A DNA stretch of 64,000 nucleotides from Trichopria drosophilae (GCA_030407085.1 CM059584.1:1173501-1237500), one strand, 5' to 3'; shown: positions 1 to 11,614, numbered from the stretch's first letter. Made by a program: numbers and translations. Notes: generated by a model not told the origin, from the letters alone.

Positions 1-63
1 TCAATTCAATAATTGTCTTTTGTCAGCCCTGTTTAAGTATTCGTTTATTGTTATTATTTGCAG

Positions 64-1536
64 CTGATACAAGACTTCAATCTTCACTATGAGAAACATG
101 CAGATTACTTCACGAATAAGTGGCCAACACTGAGCACAAATGTAATTGAAGTTGGCCATCCGTTCTCTATACTGGAGGATTTGAGGTATCCGCAGGAAGT
201 TAGAGTTATGTCAGCCCTAGCTTCGATCTATCCTTACATCCTTGGCGAGCTAAAGGAGAGGGTTCACGTGATCGGCAGTCACAGTGCACCGGAAACCAGG
301 ATTCAACACCACGAGGTAGGGGGCCACCAAGCTGCACCACCCATGGAGGGGGCAAGAATTACCATGCTCGTCATCTATGTCCTAGGAGCTGCGTACACCC
401 GCCATGAAAAATTACATGAACAGATTTCAAGACGGTCGCAAGCTGCTTGTGTGCAGCAGCAAGTCAAGTACCTGGATGCCAATGGCACCAAGGACATCCT
501 AAACAATCTTCAATGGACAGTTAACACAATGCCACCTATAGTGGATGATGTTCTGGCAATGGTGGTGTGCCGGACACAGGAGGGAACAACAAACCAGGAC
601 TTACCTATAGGAAGCTACGTTCCGACGGGGGATCTCGTGCAAGCTGGAACAATAGATCCCGTGGCTGGTGCCTTGCTGGAACAAGCCCGCCTAGTGTATA
701 CGAACTATCACTCCACCTCCCTGCACTTCATACTGCCCATGATCGATGTTCTCGGGAACACTGTAGGAGGGGCCAACACCACCTTCTTAACAGAGCTTGC
801 TCACTTCGAAACCATCAGACAAGTCGTGTGTACTGCTCCTTATATGGGACTACGGGGGCAGCTACCGGAGAGATACCACATCAAGACATGTGCTAAATTA
901 GCATATTGTGCGTTATTCTACCATGAGCGATCGCTCACTACAGAGGAAGAGAAGACCTCTTTTAAGAAATACAAGGTATCAGGTATCCGAGAGCACATTA
1001 CCGAGGCCAGTGCTCGCACTCTAGTAGAGCATACTGCTACCATCCTTTCCCCTCCTTCCATTGCGGCAACAGCCACTCTAGTCCAGCATTTGCCCCTGGA
1101 AAAAGCTGGCACCTTAATGAGTTCATGGCCTCATGAAGAGCGTGCGGCAGTACTCGACATGCTGCGGGGACTGGACAACAGGGGTCCGTGGGCCGAAAGT
1201 GCCATCCAGGCAGAGAACGCAGCATTTCAGCAACAACTAATCAAGCAGGGAGTGGGCGCTTTGCGACGAGCACTGGATGAACAATTTGAGATGTACCGGA
1301 ATGAGGCAGACACCTTGCCAAACCCAGGGGATCGCAAGACTCGAGTGGCTGAACTCGTCCACTGGAAGCAGGGGCTCATTGGGGAAATGAACAGTTTGAC
1401 GCCATGGACTGATGCATTGCCGCAGGCGACTCGACCAGGGCAGGAGCAGCTCCGGACGACAGTGATTGGACACATGAACGCCATTATGAACAAGATATTA
1501 GATCCACAACAAGGAGAGAGGATGGATGACGAATGA
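64..1536 (+). CDS. Intact unrecognised ORF, 3' exon; possible endogenised viral nucleoprotein
   Basis: A continuous reading frame of about 490 codons ends at TGA 1534-1536. There is no convincing start at its 5' edge: the frame opens with TTG, and a pyrimidine-leaning tract ending in TTTGCAG (57-63) looks like a splice acceptor, so this is probably a terminal exon. The first internal Met is at 208, which would leave 443 codons. The DNA is clearly GC-richer than the AT-rich surroundings and the frame is undamaged, unlike every transposon nearby. The product is mostly helical-looking and soluble, with no signal peptide or membrane segment, a central stretch rich in small and aromatic residues (about 215-300) and a charged C-terminus. 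I do not recognise a catalytic motif. Size and character would fit a nucleoprotein of a negative-strand RNA virus captured in the genome, or a retroelement Gag. Both are guesses. Confidence 0.55.
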   Translation: MIQDFNLHYEKHADYFTNKWPTLSTNVIEVGHPFSILEDLRYPQEVRVMSALASIYPYILGELKERVHVIGSHSAPETRIQHHEVGGHQAAPPMEGARITMLVIYVLGAAYTRHEKLHEQISRRSQAACVQQQVKYLDANGTKDILNNLQWTVNTMPPIVDDVLAMVVCRTQEGTTNQDLPIGSYVPTGDLVQAGTIDPVAGALLEQARLVYTNYHSTSLHFILPMIDVLGNTVGGANTTFLTELAHFETIRQVVCTAPYMGLRGQLPERYHIKTCAKLAYCALFYHERSLTTEEEKTSFKKYKVSGIREHITEASARTLVEHTATILSPPSIAATATLVQHLPLEKAGTLMSSWPHEERAAVLDMLRGLDNRGPWAESAIQAENAAFQQQLIKQGVGALRRALDEQFEMYRNEADTLPNPGDRKTRVAELVHWKQGLIGEMNSLTPWTDALPQATRPGQEQLRTTVIGHMNAIMNKILDPQQGERMDDE

Positions 1537-1589
1537 TGGCAGGGGTTTTGCGCTCTCTCATAAGGTTCCAACTAATCGTTTAACTAAAG

Positions 1590-1614
1590 ATAATAATAAT
1601 AAAATAAAAAGATT
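1590..1614. repeat. (TAA)n-type target tract
   Basis: A short run of ATAATAATAAAATAAAA lies just before the 5' end of the Dong-like LINE. Dong elements are known to insert into TAA repeats, so this is probably the remaining target. It could also supply AATAAA polyadenylation signals for the ORF that ends at 1536. Confidence 0.5.
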
Positions 1615-1764
1615 CCGTCTGGGAGCGGATCAAGAATACTTCCAGGGCATGCCTGCCTGTCCTAAAAGGCGACTAAACGGCCCCCTGCCGGTGTTACAGG
1701 CCTAGGAAGAAGGGCTAACTACCCAGCCCTAGTATAACGGGGAGTAGGGCTAACCACCCTACTT

Positions 1765-2352
1765 ATGGTTTTAAATGCGGTTACTCATAGAATAACGCGC
1801 AGGGCTCCTGACCATCGGGCTGCTTCGGATGCAGCCCAGTCCCAAGGTAGAGGGGCCGAAACGGGTGTCCCGGGACAACGACCTTTACATTGCCGCGGAC
1901 GATTTCAGTGGACGGAGGATCTCAGACAAGATCTAATGCGCTACTACGAGGAGAGCTGTCCGCAACAGAGGGGCTACATGGCGCGAATGCATAGTCGGTT
2001 TGCAGTAATGCATCCCGAACTGGCAGATCGCTTTTCTCAACAACAACTGAGAGATTATGTGGCCTATCTGAGGCGGAATTTGACAACAAAAATTTTGCCT
2101 AAACAACGAGAATTAGACGGAGTAAATAGCCTACTTCTGGATGCTCTTCCAGATGACTGCGACCTGTGGCAAGTCAATTGTGCCGTTTACGAGGCTGCAA
2201 GTGATCTGGTGACTCCGCGAAATCTGACACAGATATCGGGGAGTCGGCAGATTACAAAACGCATGTCTCAATTGAACGGTAAGATTCGACTGACACGGAA
2301 CATCGATCTCGTGGTTTATAGCCTTGCGATTCACGAGCCGTGCGGAAACTGA
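1765..2352 (+). pseudogene. Dong/R4 LINE N-terminal (Myb-like) region
   Basis: This frame encodes the DNA-binding N-terminal portion of the LINE polyprotein. From about residue 52 it shows the family pattern of Trp, then a YYEESCP and RGYMARMH block, then a QQLRDYV helix. Family knowledge: R2/R4-like proteins use such Myb-like helices to recognise the insertion site. The frame closes at 2352 and coding resumes only near 3010, so about 650 bp of unrelated-looking sequence separates it from the RT. Translation start cannot be fixed; a Met at 1765 opens the visible frame, but the leader upstream may also have been translated. Confidence 0.65.
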
Positions 2353-3010
2353 GTCTGGTCATCCCGAGCAGACCAACCGGCAAAACATCTAGTAGTTTCT
2401 GGGTGCTAATCATCTTCGTCTAGAATCCACGCTCGGGTCTCGGCGAAAAAAGGGACATCTCCCGTTACTCGAATTGCTGGATCCAGGAATGACGGGATCA
2501 AATCCAATTCAAGCGAAGTGGTGTGCTACGAGGGGATCTGCAATCCATCACAAGTTCCGAAGACGGCAACCAGGATCTCCGTTAAAAAATCCAAGTTGGA
2601 CACGAGGAGATAATTGAACCCGAGTAAGGAAGTCGGTGTTTTGAACCCAGGATAGTCTCAACGGGTATGTTGTTGCTGTTATCCAGATTTTACCAGTGAG
2701 AAGTTGGGGTCGAAGGAGTTTGATCGTGTGGGAAAGTGCGGGATAAAACTTTAAGGAAAAGAGCGGGGAATAATTCGATTGCGAGTGAAAGGGGGAATCT
2801 TGAAAACGTGTTGTTTTAAATTTATATAGCGTTATCGGTGTATATGTACGGAGTGTGAGTGCGAAAATAATATAGAATAATATTGTCCGATTCCAACGAC
2901 TTTCAATACCGAATCATAAGTATATTTTGTCAATTTTGTGAAAAGGACTGAGGTCAATTTTTATGATCCAGAATAAAAGAAAAATACAATTTATTAAAAG
3001 AAAAAACTAC
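2353..3010. other. Non-coding insert or decayed segment inside the Dong-like LINE
   Basis: About 650 bp separate the Myb-like block from the RT-proximal coding sequence. The first half is GC-richer and the second half AT-rich, ending in an A-rich stretch (2975-3010). This could be an inserted short element with an A-rich tail. I see no target duplication and no recognisable coding. Confidence 0.3.
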
Positions 3011-5011
3011 AGTGTGTTATCGATTATTTAACATCTGGCCGTTCATTTACGGCTAAAGTCAAGAAGTTCGCACAACAACTGCGGACGTACTATCACACAC
3101 TGAACAAGCTGAAGTTGCTCAACATCAAGCAACGTTTAGCGGATAAAATTCGGGTTTTGCCGATGCCAAAAAGAGGCTGCAAAGACGGGAAGAAGGAATT
3201 CGACAAAACTCAATAATTTGGACGAATCGTTCCAACCTCTTCAAAAATCGTATCACAGCCTCAAGCGAGTTTCCTTCGATGGCCGTAGTTGAGGAATTCT
3301 GTGAGAGCATCTACGAGAAAACATCTAGGCTTAATGCAGACACTCCAGGTATTGAAATCTTCACCGCGTTGTGCGACGGAGTCACGCAACAAAGTGAAGA
3401 TTGCCCACCCGTCAGTGCATTAGAGGTGAAAAATGCCATCACAGGAGCGAGGAATTTCTCCTCGCCGGGCTGGGGTGGAATTAACAACTATTGGTGGAAG
3501 AAGTTCACTTCTGTCCATCAACACCTAGCCCGAATATTCACCTCTTATATAAATGGAGACCAACCCATTCCGCACTGGCTGGTGGAGGGCCGAACGACAC
3601 TGATCCCAAAATCGGGAGACTTGTTCGATCCGAGAAACCATAGACCGATCACGTGTCTCAATACGTTATACAAATTGTTCACTAACATCTTGAACGAACG
3701 TATTGAGAAATCCGTGAAACCGGTGGGGCAACGGATAGTAGAACAACGAGGCTGCAAAATGGGTGTATCCGGCTGCAAGGACAACTTGCTTATTGACAGG
3801 ACGCAGTCCAGTACAAGCGTAACCTGTCGATAGCCTGGCTGGATTACATGAAGGCGTATGACTCAACATCGCACGAGCTTTTAAGCTTGTTGCTCAAACG
3901 CCTCCATGTCCACCCAAACATAGTGAGAATTGTAGAAGACCTGATGCCTCTTTGGAAAACACGCTTTGTCATGACATCGGGCAAGCGTCGAACCATGTCT
4001 AGACTGGTTCAATTCCAAAGAGGTGTCTATCAAGGAGATTCTCTGAGTCCTCTGCTCTTCTGCATCTCACTATTGCCTCTATCCGTTGCTATGCGGAAAT
4101 CTCAAGGGTACATGTGTGGACCGCCTGGTGAACGTGTACATAAGATCACCCATCTTTTCTATATGGACGATCTTAAATTATACGCATCAGGCGAGGATCA
4201 ATGACATCGATCTCTGAACATCGCCCTCACATACTAGAGAGATATCGGCTTGGAATTCGGATTGGACAAGTGTGCAGTCGTTCATTTGCACAGAGGAAGG
4301 TCAGGCTCCCATAACAACGATATGGAGCTCGTCAACGGAAATGTCATCCGCCACCTTAGCGCCGAAGAAGCCTACACATACCTGGGCGTACCTCAAAGGC
4401 ATGTCCAGGATGTGCAGGCTGCTAAAACCACCATCATTAAGAAATACCGGCGCATTCTCCGTCAGATCTGGTCATCAGAATTGACCGGGAGAAATAAGGT
4501 GGCAGCCACGAATATGTTGGTCGTATCACCAGTGCTCTATTCATTTGGAGCACTGAAGTGGAACGTTGACGAGCTAAGGGATCTTGACCGAAGCACACGG
4601 AAGATGATTTGTATGCAACGCAGTTTGCATCCAAGATCTTCCGTGGAACGACTGTATTTTCCCCGTATCGTGGCCTTTTAAGCCTGGAGTGTATGCATGA
4701 CCGATTGGTCCTCGAGACAGCTTGCGACGTGATTAATCGAATGGAGGATCCCCTGATGATGCTAGTTCATCAGCATGAAATTCAGGGGAAGGGGGCGTTT
4801 TTATACAATGCGGCGGAACGAGCGGCGCGAAACCTCGGTCTGGTTTTCAACGTGGGACGTAGTGGTGCACAGGAAGCTGACTCAGTCATCAATCTGTGCC
4901 CAATGCGTCTCAGGGCTAACATACGGAAGGAACAACTCCGTATGTTGGAGGGAAGGCATATCGACAAGCCATTGCATGGACAATTCTTTCGAAATGTCCA
5001 ACAACTTGAGA
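3011..5011 (+). pseudogene. Dong/R4 LINE reverse transcriptase pseudogene
   Basis: Coding is spread over at least five frames. Recognisable blocks in order: linker helices (3040-3270); an IYEKTSRLN-like block (3300); the RT fingers with SSPGWGGINNYWWKK (3450) and LIPKSGD (3605); the first catalytic Asp in LDYMKAYDS (3841); FQRGVYQGDSLSPLLF (4012); the FYMDD box (4159-4173); the thumb with TYLGVP (4372); and a C-terminal block ending in KPLHGQFFRNVQQL (4969-5010). Breaks occur near 3830, 4203, 4681 and elsewhere. The zinc-knuckle and endonuclease end is absent. The product would reverse transcribe the element RNA at its target; here it is dead. Confidence 0.8.
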
Positions 5012-5015
5012 GTTG

Positions 5016-5972
5016 TTAAAAGTAAAATACCGTAATTATATTGGTGATGGCGATTCCAAAACGTACACTGGAGTAGTCAATGCGAAACCTTACGGTGATA
5101 ACTTTGTAATAAACAAGAAAGAGTGCATTGGACACGTCCAAAAAAGGATAGGAAAACGTCTGCGTGACTTAGTGAAATCGCACGTGGTCGATGCAAAGAC
5201 GAAATCGGGTAAAAAAGTGAAGAGGAAAACTCTTTCCGATAAAGGCAAGCTAACTGGCAACATGATCAACAAATTAACCGTGTATTATGGGCTAGCAATT
5301 CGAAGAAATCACGATTCTGTGGACAAAATGAGGAACGCTATATGGGCGACTTTTTATCATTATTCTTCGACTGATAGAAATCCCCAGCATGAAAAATGCG
5401 ACGAATCGTGGTGCGAGTGGAAGAAGGCTGAAGCTGCAAAAACATTACGATCATTCAAGCACAGTTACTCTCCACTTCCGGCTGATATTTTAGACGCAAT
5501 GAAGTCAATATATGAAGATTTAAGCAAAGACACGCTGTTGGAACGTTGCCTGGGTGGTTTCACGCAAAATAATAACGAAAGTTATAACCAACTCATCTGG
5601 AAAATTAGTCCCAAATCAGTGAGTGGTACCTCAACTATCGTTGAAATTGCAGCATATGTAGCAGCATCAGTTTTTAACGAAGGCTCTACTGCTTTTCTGA
5701 CCTTCATGCAACATTTGGGCATCACTTCAGGACCAGGTGCGCATGAATGAAAGAGAGCGGACGAGCAAGCCGCTCGCGAGACCAAAGAAGGCCGAATTCT
5801 ACAAAGACAGGAGCAAAAAGATGCTTTGGATCACGTGGAGGACGATTATATACTGTATGGACCCGGCATAGATGATGACACGTACGTATTTTATAAGAAA
5901 ACCCATTTTTTTTCAAGATATTTTCATTTTTTCAGTGTGCAAAACTTTAAATCGATTTTCCCAAACATGTAG
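5016..5972 (+). pseudogene. Mutator-like (Phantom-type) transposase, 3' half
   Basis: The frame starts abruptly after the Dong remnant with YIGDGDSKTYTG, a catalytic-core motif of the arthropod Mutator-like transposase family, followed by a CIGHVQKRIGKRL block, a basic region, and a CLGGFTQNNNESYNQLIW block. A TGA at 5748-5750 interrupts the frame, which then continues to YILYGPGIDDD. A small intron then fits exactly: donor GTACGT at 5882 and acceptor TTTTCAG ending at 5935, leaving a short last exon that stops at TAG 5970-5972. The N-terminal half is missing, so this is a 5'-deleted copy with one nonsense codon. A transposase of this class would cut and paste DNA with long terminal inverted repeats. 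Confidence 0.75.
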
Positions 5973-5982
5973 TTTTTAAAGT

Positions 5983-6285
5983 CGGTGACCAGCCTACAGA
6001 AAAAACTACTCAACCGATCGATTTCAGATTTTGCACACATTTTCTACACGTATATGGCTCAACAGCTACGGCGAGTTTTTTTAAATTTTTCAACTACTAA
6101 CACTTTTACAATAACAAATAGGTCGATTTTTTCGTAAAAAATCGTCATTTTTGCTTCCAAATGGTGTCAAAAATTGAAAAATTAAAAAAAACTCGACGTC
6201 AGTAGAGAGAGAAAGTAATAAACTAAAAAATGCATTTTGACTTTTTGGTTTCAGATGATCCAGTGATGCGGTAGGCTGGTCACCG
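5983..6285. repeat. Inverted repeat 3' of the Mutator remnant
   Basis: The 15-mer CGGTGACCAGCCTAC at 5983-5997 has its exact reverse complement at 6271-6285. The interval is AT-rich and non-coding. It starts 11 bp after the transposase stop codon, so it may be the subterminal region of that element or a separate hairpin. Confidence 0.5.
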
Positions 6286-7756
6286 CATAACCACTTTTTT
6301 TCGAGGCGCCTGAGGAGATCGGTCATAATTCCTTCATTTCTCAAAATTTTTGGACAAAATTTTTTTTATACACTCTTCAAATGATGTACTTTCAACTGAT
6401 AATAGGTAAAATAAACCTATGTTAATAGTTTTGTCTAAAAAAATTAATGAAAAAGGGTCTTTTTTGACGAAACAAACCTTATCCCCCCCCGCCCTTAATA
6501 CAAACTTACCGTGTAATTCATTAAAACATCATCAAAATTACATTTGTAGGTTATGTTTTATATAATCGATCGTAAATATTTCGAAACATTTTATAACTGA
6601 TCAAAATTACTATTTGTGAGTGTAATTTTTGTATTAACAAATTCGATTATGATGTATTGAATGTTTACAGTTTAATGTCAAAATGATTTTTCTTGAACAT
6701 TGTTACATTTTTGTTTAATTTTTTTTATTCCTGTTGCAATATGTGATTGCGTTGTAAAATAAATTATAAAACAGTTTTCTTAAATATGATTATTATATTT
6801 CTAAAGGATTCGAGTCTTGCTGAAACAACCAATACGAAAAACGATAGTGCTTTAACAAAACTGCCACAGATGCTGTGGTTCCACTCTTTTAACATTTATA
6901 CGCAAATTTGAAAATGTGTAGTAATCTAGTCTAGTCATGTAAAAGTTGACAGAATGGATTCCCAGTATATCTGTGATGATTTTATGTCACTGCTTTTACA
7001 TAATGTCGACACTTTTACAAAACTGAAAATACTTGTTGATCACTAAAGTGATTCAATTTATAAAATTAAAGAGCAAAATATACTACGGTATAATTGTCAA
7101 TTTTTATATATTCAGTTTATAAATATATTGCATTTATAAATATCATGTATATTACAGGGTTTACTGGATTTGAGAAAAACAGGTACAGGAAAATTGATTC
7201 TACAATCATTCAACACAGAGAAAATACTCACAAAGAAAATTCGTTCACAATAATTAGTAAGGTTGATCATTCAACGATAAAGAGACAAAGCTTTGTTTAA
7301 ACTTGGCGACACGGAAGTACTTTCACAATTTGTGTGAGTTTCATATATGCATATTTACAATTTTTGATGACATTGATCGAAAAATGAACACTAATGTATG
7401 CATTCTTCTTTCTTCTTCTTGCGCTATGGCCTTATGAATGGTATACTAGCGCCACCATTCTCCACGACTTTGGATCTGTTCGATCCTTAAGTCAGCTATC
7501 TGTGTTGGTTCTTTTTTCCGTGGCGTTGGTCATGGTATAATATCCCGCTAATCTTAATGTTGGTATCATTGAGTCAGGTGGGTTTCCATTTGCTTGGCTT
7601 ATTGAGTTTGCATATACATATACATTTTTGTACACATATGTGATTTATATGTGCATATGTAAAGATATTTAAAAAATTAAAAAGAGAAACGTTTGTTATA
7701 TGAATTAGATTATTTGTCATCATCAGTTAAGTTTTTTCGTCCGAATTTCTCATTAG
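6286..7756. other. Gene-free AT-rich stretch
   Basis: No coding sequence was recognised. It holds a short C-run (6482-6491) and, at 7395-7620, a slightly GC-richer block with the look of a short interspersed element, but without a recognisable tRNA-type promoter. Confidence 0.4.
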
Positions 7757-9760
7757 AATAGAATAGAATACCATTTATTTAGCCTGAGGGGTGACCTCTT
7801 AAGCTAACCATACATAGAAATTACAATTATGTGTTGAATAAAGAAATATAAAAAGTACAAAGTATTATTATAATTATATACATTATAGCTATAATGAACG
7901 CGAGAACCGAACAGAAAATTTTTTTTTTTTGTTAGAGCCACAGGGAGGAATCGCACCGAAGTAATAAACAATTAATAATATTAACATTAAACGAGAAAAA
8001 TTCTTAAAAGTAAAAAATATAATATTTAGGAAAAAAATAGAAAAATTATTTAGTCAGCCTATTATCTTTCTACCCGAAACTTCGCGGTCACGTAGAAAGC
8101 GGTACAGTTTGGATTTAAAACTGTCAACTGTTAGACTGCCTTTAATACTATTTGGTAGAGCAGTCCAAAGCCTAGTGGATGTAATGAGGAACGATCTGGA
8201 GTAGGCCTCAGAGCGATGACTGGGTACTCTTAGCTCACTTGTGGTCGACCGAAGAGTACGATCAGTGACGTCTCTACGCCATACATATTTTTCATAGAGG
8301 TATAGCGGAATCTTTTTTTTAAATAGTAGGTATGTAATAATACCAATAAAATAGAGTCGTCGTGACGTCAAAGTGAGCCAGTCAAGTTTATTACGGTATG
8401 CCGTAATGTGCTCGTCTCGTCGAAGGCGAAAGATGAAGCGGATGGCAGAATTTAGCATTCTTTCCAGCTTCATTCTTAATGTCGAGTCAAGGTCATTGTA
8501 GACTGCGCAGCAATAATCAAAATAGGGGAATATAATCGAAGTTATGAGCTGTTTGCGTGTGTCCGTGGGTAGTACGTTGCTATTCTTCCAGAGCTGTCTT
8601 AAAGTAGCGTATACGCGGTTTGACGTTACAATTATATGATGTTTCCAAGATAGTGTATTATCAAAGTGTAAGCCGAGATTTCGGACTGTCTTGACCCATG
8701 GAATGATATTATTCTGTACACTAATAGGTGGTAAATTGGCAAGTTCCAATAGATTAATAAAGTATGGACTTCCAATCATAATTGCTTGCGTTTTAGAAAA
8801 ATTTATAATGAGATCATTTTCGAGCGCCCACTCGCAAAATCTTTCGGCGTCACTGGTTAATCGTGCACAACCTTCCTCTATTTCTTGTGGAGAGCAGCTC
8901 AGAAAGATTTGTGAATCATCGGCAAAGATTACATGTTTGGTGTGTCGCAGAACAGATGGAAGGTCGTTTATGAATATGGAGAACAGTAGCGGGCCTAGAA
9001 CAGAGCCCTGAGGCACACCAGCATTGATAGGTAGCCAGGTTGAGGCAACACGATTGTCGACAAGAATGGCCTGCGACCTATTTGTTAGATAGGAAGCAAA
9101 CCATGCGATGGCTGGATTAGAGAAGTGGGCGGCTTTAAGTTTTTCCAAGAGAATGGTATGGTTCACTGTGTCAAAGGCTTTACTGAAGTCGAACAATAAA
9201 AGGATTACAACATTACGATTTTCTATAGCCTCGCGACAAAAATCGTTGACTAAAAGTAGTGCCGTTTGGGTATTAAAGCCCTTGCGAAAACCAGACTGGT
9301 ACGGATCGAACCAATTACGTTTATTTAGAAAGGTGACAATCTGATCATAAACCAATCTCTCTAGAATTTTCGAGGATGTACATAAGATGGAGACGAGACG
9401 GTAGTCAGAAACACACGGCGGCAATTTCTTTTTATTTATTGGCACTACCAAAGCCTTTTTCCATTCGGCTGGAAAGGTGGACGAATTAAGTAAAAGGTTG
9501 AAGAGATATATTAAATGAGTGGCGATGACGGGAAAGGTTTTCACATAAAAACTAATCGGTGTTTGATCTACACCTTTTGCCTCAGACCTTCGTCGCGTGA
9601 CACATGCCAATAGATTGTCTAATGTAATATTCAAGAAATAAAACATGGAATCCTGAGAGTTCTGAGTCGTCGAACGGAGAAATTCGAACGATGGAGATAG
9701 GGCTGGTACTCTATTGGCAAGAGAAACAAAATGAGAATTTAGTTCTTCAGGGGTGCAGCA
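7757..9760 (-). mobile_element. 5'-truncated CR1/L2/Daphne-like LINE
   Basis: A minus-strand LINE whose 3' end is a short ATTCT-type tandem repeat (7757-7775), the tail style of CR1/L2-group elements rather than poly(A). A 3' UTR of about 280 bp is followed upstream by one long RT frame. It stops at about 9760, where it meets the C-terminal region of another LINE on the same strand, so it is 5' truncated and probably inserted into that element. Group assignment rests on the RT and the C-terminal block. Confidence 0.75.
8054..9755 (-). pseudogene. Reverse transcriptase of the Daphne/L2-like LINE
   Basis: The frame reads intact for 530 codons from 9646 to the stop at 8054; RT-linker coding upstream to about 9755 is in another frame. 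Visible in order: LVVPINKKKLPPCVSDYRLV (fingers), GFRKGFNTQTALL, the catalytic Asp in FDFSKAFDTVNH, GVPQGSVLGPLLFSIFIND, the FADDSQIF active-site box, a NLGLHFDNTLSWKHH thumb, and a C-terminal block with RVPSHRSEAYSRSFLITSTRLW that is typical of CR1/L2/Daphne-group proteins. The apurinic-type endonuclease is missing because of the truncation. A long undamaged RT suggests a relatively recent insertion, yet the copy could not move by itself. Confidence 0.8.
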
Positions 9761-11148
9761 AAGTGGAGGAGAATTTACTGCAGAATTCTTCGATTATATC
9801 TGCTAATTTTTTGAATATTTTATTGTCATTGAGTGTTAAAATGCCTTCCAACGAGTAAGGAGAGGTTGTATTTTTCTCTTCCAGGATTTCAAGTAAAGGT
9901 AGTCTGGTTGCATACAATTGTAAACAGTTAAAAATAATGTGTTCTGCGTTGCCTATTACGTTGTCAATTTTGCAATGATTGCAGTAAGGAGATTCTGCAA
10001 TTTTCAGTCGGTAGAGGTGTGCTGGGAATTCCCAGTGGCCTGTCTTTAGTCTATTTATTATGTTTATTGTGTTTCTTCTCAATTCGCATTTACGGATCCA
10101 TGGATGACCATTTTTGTAGGTTTTTCTGAGTTTAGGAAATGTTTACCCTTTGTTTCAAATTCTTTTGATAGTAATGATTGGAAATCGTCTTTGTACTTGT
10201 TTTCTTTTGGGTGAAATATTTTTGTCCAGTGCGCTTTATATTTGATATTCTTATTTATATTTTGCTTTAATGCTGCTTGATCTGCTATTTCATTGCCTTT
10301 TATTTTTTTATGGGCTGGGCACTAGTAGAGGAGAATTTCTCTTTTCATGAGGCTTAGTTTTAAATTGATATCATAAAACACTTTGTAGATTTTTTTTTAT
10401 ATAGGGCATTGGACAAGTTTTGTAACGTTTCTTCAGAATCGGTTATAATTATAGCTTTTTCTAAATCATTGTTTTTAGTGTATTTCAACGCCCACCAGAC
10501 TGCTTTGGCCTCTGATTCGAGGATATCTAGATCACCGTTAATTCTTTGTTGGTCTGTAAAGTTTTTGTTTTCATGGTATATTGCGATTGCATTTGAGGAT
10601 TCAACTGTCGTAATGCTTTTAGATGCATCTGTATATATTAGGTGATGATCTGTGTATTTTTTTTTAAATTTGACGTGAAATATTCGTGGGGAGAATTCTG
10701 AATTTTAGCCTTTTTGCCTAAATCTAAATTGATTTTGCATACGTGGGTCACAGTCGAAACAGGACAGTCGATTTCTAGAGGGAATTGAGAATTCTCTATT
10801 CTGTTCCGCTCCTGTTTATTTTTTTTGTAAGCATCGTAGATATGTGAGTTGACTCTTTTGTTCTTATTATTTTTAGTGTTTTTGTATTCGTATAGTAGTT
10901 GTAGTTTGTTAATAATTGGTGAATTTTTTAGTTGCATTTTTGATAAAATATATTTGTTGTTGGCTCTCATTATCGTAATATCTATAGGCGGGATGTTGGA
11001 TAGTCTGTGCACAACTGCCAAGGGTGTTGACCTCATTAGACCCAGGCACGTTCTCAGTATGGCTGTTTGAATTGTTTTCAATTTTTTTATTGTGGTTTTA
11101 TTAAAATTACCATAGCAGGTATGTCCCCATAGTAACGTAGGTTGGCAT
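9747..11148 (-). pseudogene. I-like LINE 3' part: RT end, RNase H and CCHC tail
   Basis: Minus-strand coding in several frames. It begins with an RT C-terminal block (KTIQTAILRTCLGLMRSTP, about 11081) and continues through a broken linker to an RNase H-like domain beginning LIYTDASK (about 10645) with an ESEAKAVWWAL helix. It ends in a cysteine-histidine tail, GHWEFPAHLYRLKIAESPYC with C-H-C ligands (about 10040-9950). RNase H plus this tail is characteristic of the I/R1/Jockey-type superfamily. It is cut on one side by the 3' end of the LINE at 11152-19240 and on the other by the LINE at 7757-9760. It could be the missing end of the I-like element at 19399-23820. Confidence 0.7.
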
Positions 11149-11360
11149 AGTCAATTCAATTCAATTTGTTTTTCAATTGAATTCAATTTATTCGCAAACC
11201 ATTTAACATCGAGTTCATACAATTGTTGGTAACGTGGATACTTATATATGTCAAAGAAAATACAATATTTGAATTAATTAGCTCACACTTGGAAGTATGA
11301 AACTTAATAATCACTTAAGTTCTTCGAGGAACTTGTCTGTGAGAAATGGTAAAAAGAAAT

Positions 11361-11363
<3 letters not shown>

Positions 11364-11405
<42 letters not shown>
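11364..11405. repeat. (AT)n microsatellite
   Basis: About 20 uninterrupted AT/TA dinucleotides, in the 3' UTR of the surrounding LINE. Confidence 0.9.
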
Positions 11406-11407
<2 letters not shown>

Positions 11408-11614
11408 ATAAATAAATAATTAACATAAACAATAAAATACTTATTACTACAATTATATTTAAGAAAAATCAAAAATATAAAAGAAAAGAAAAAAGAACAA
11501 AGCAATAAAATTTTAATATTGACGCCTAAAAATTTGTGATATTTAATAATAATATATTGCGGAAAGCGTGTCGCATCTTGCTAGGTTGTTACTGGAATTT
11601 TCTTGTAAAACATC

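Larger units (their letters stand above)
1615..5018 (+). mobile_element. Decayed Dong/R4-clade non-LTR retrotransposon, 3' truncated
   Basis: A GC-rich 5' leader starts after a TAA tract, followed by an N-terminal Myb-like region, a reverse transcriptase and the start of the C-terminal region, all on the plus strand and in several frames. The RT active site reads FYMDDLKLYA, a form typical of the R2/R4/Dong group of endonuclease-RLE LINEs. The restriction-like endonuclease domain that should follow is missing because the element stops at about 5018, where Mutator transposase sequence begins. Frameshifts and stops make it inactive. Confidence 0.8.

Noticed and set aside
567..896. Open frames overlapping the 64-1536 ORF on both strands
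   Set aside because: Shadows of the long frame without recognisable motifs.
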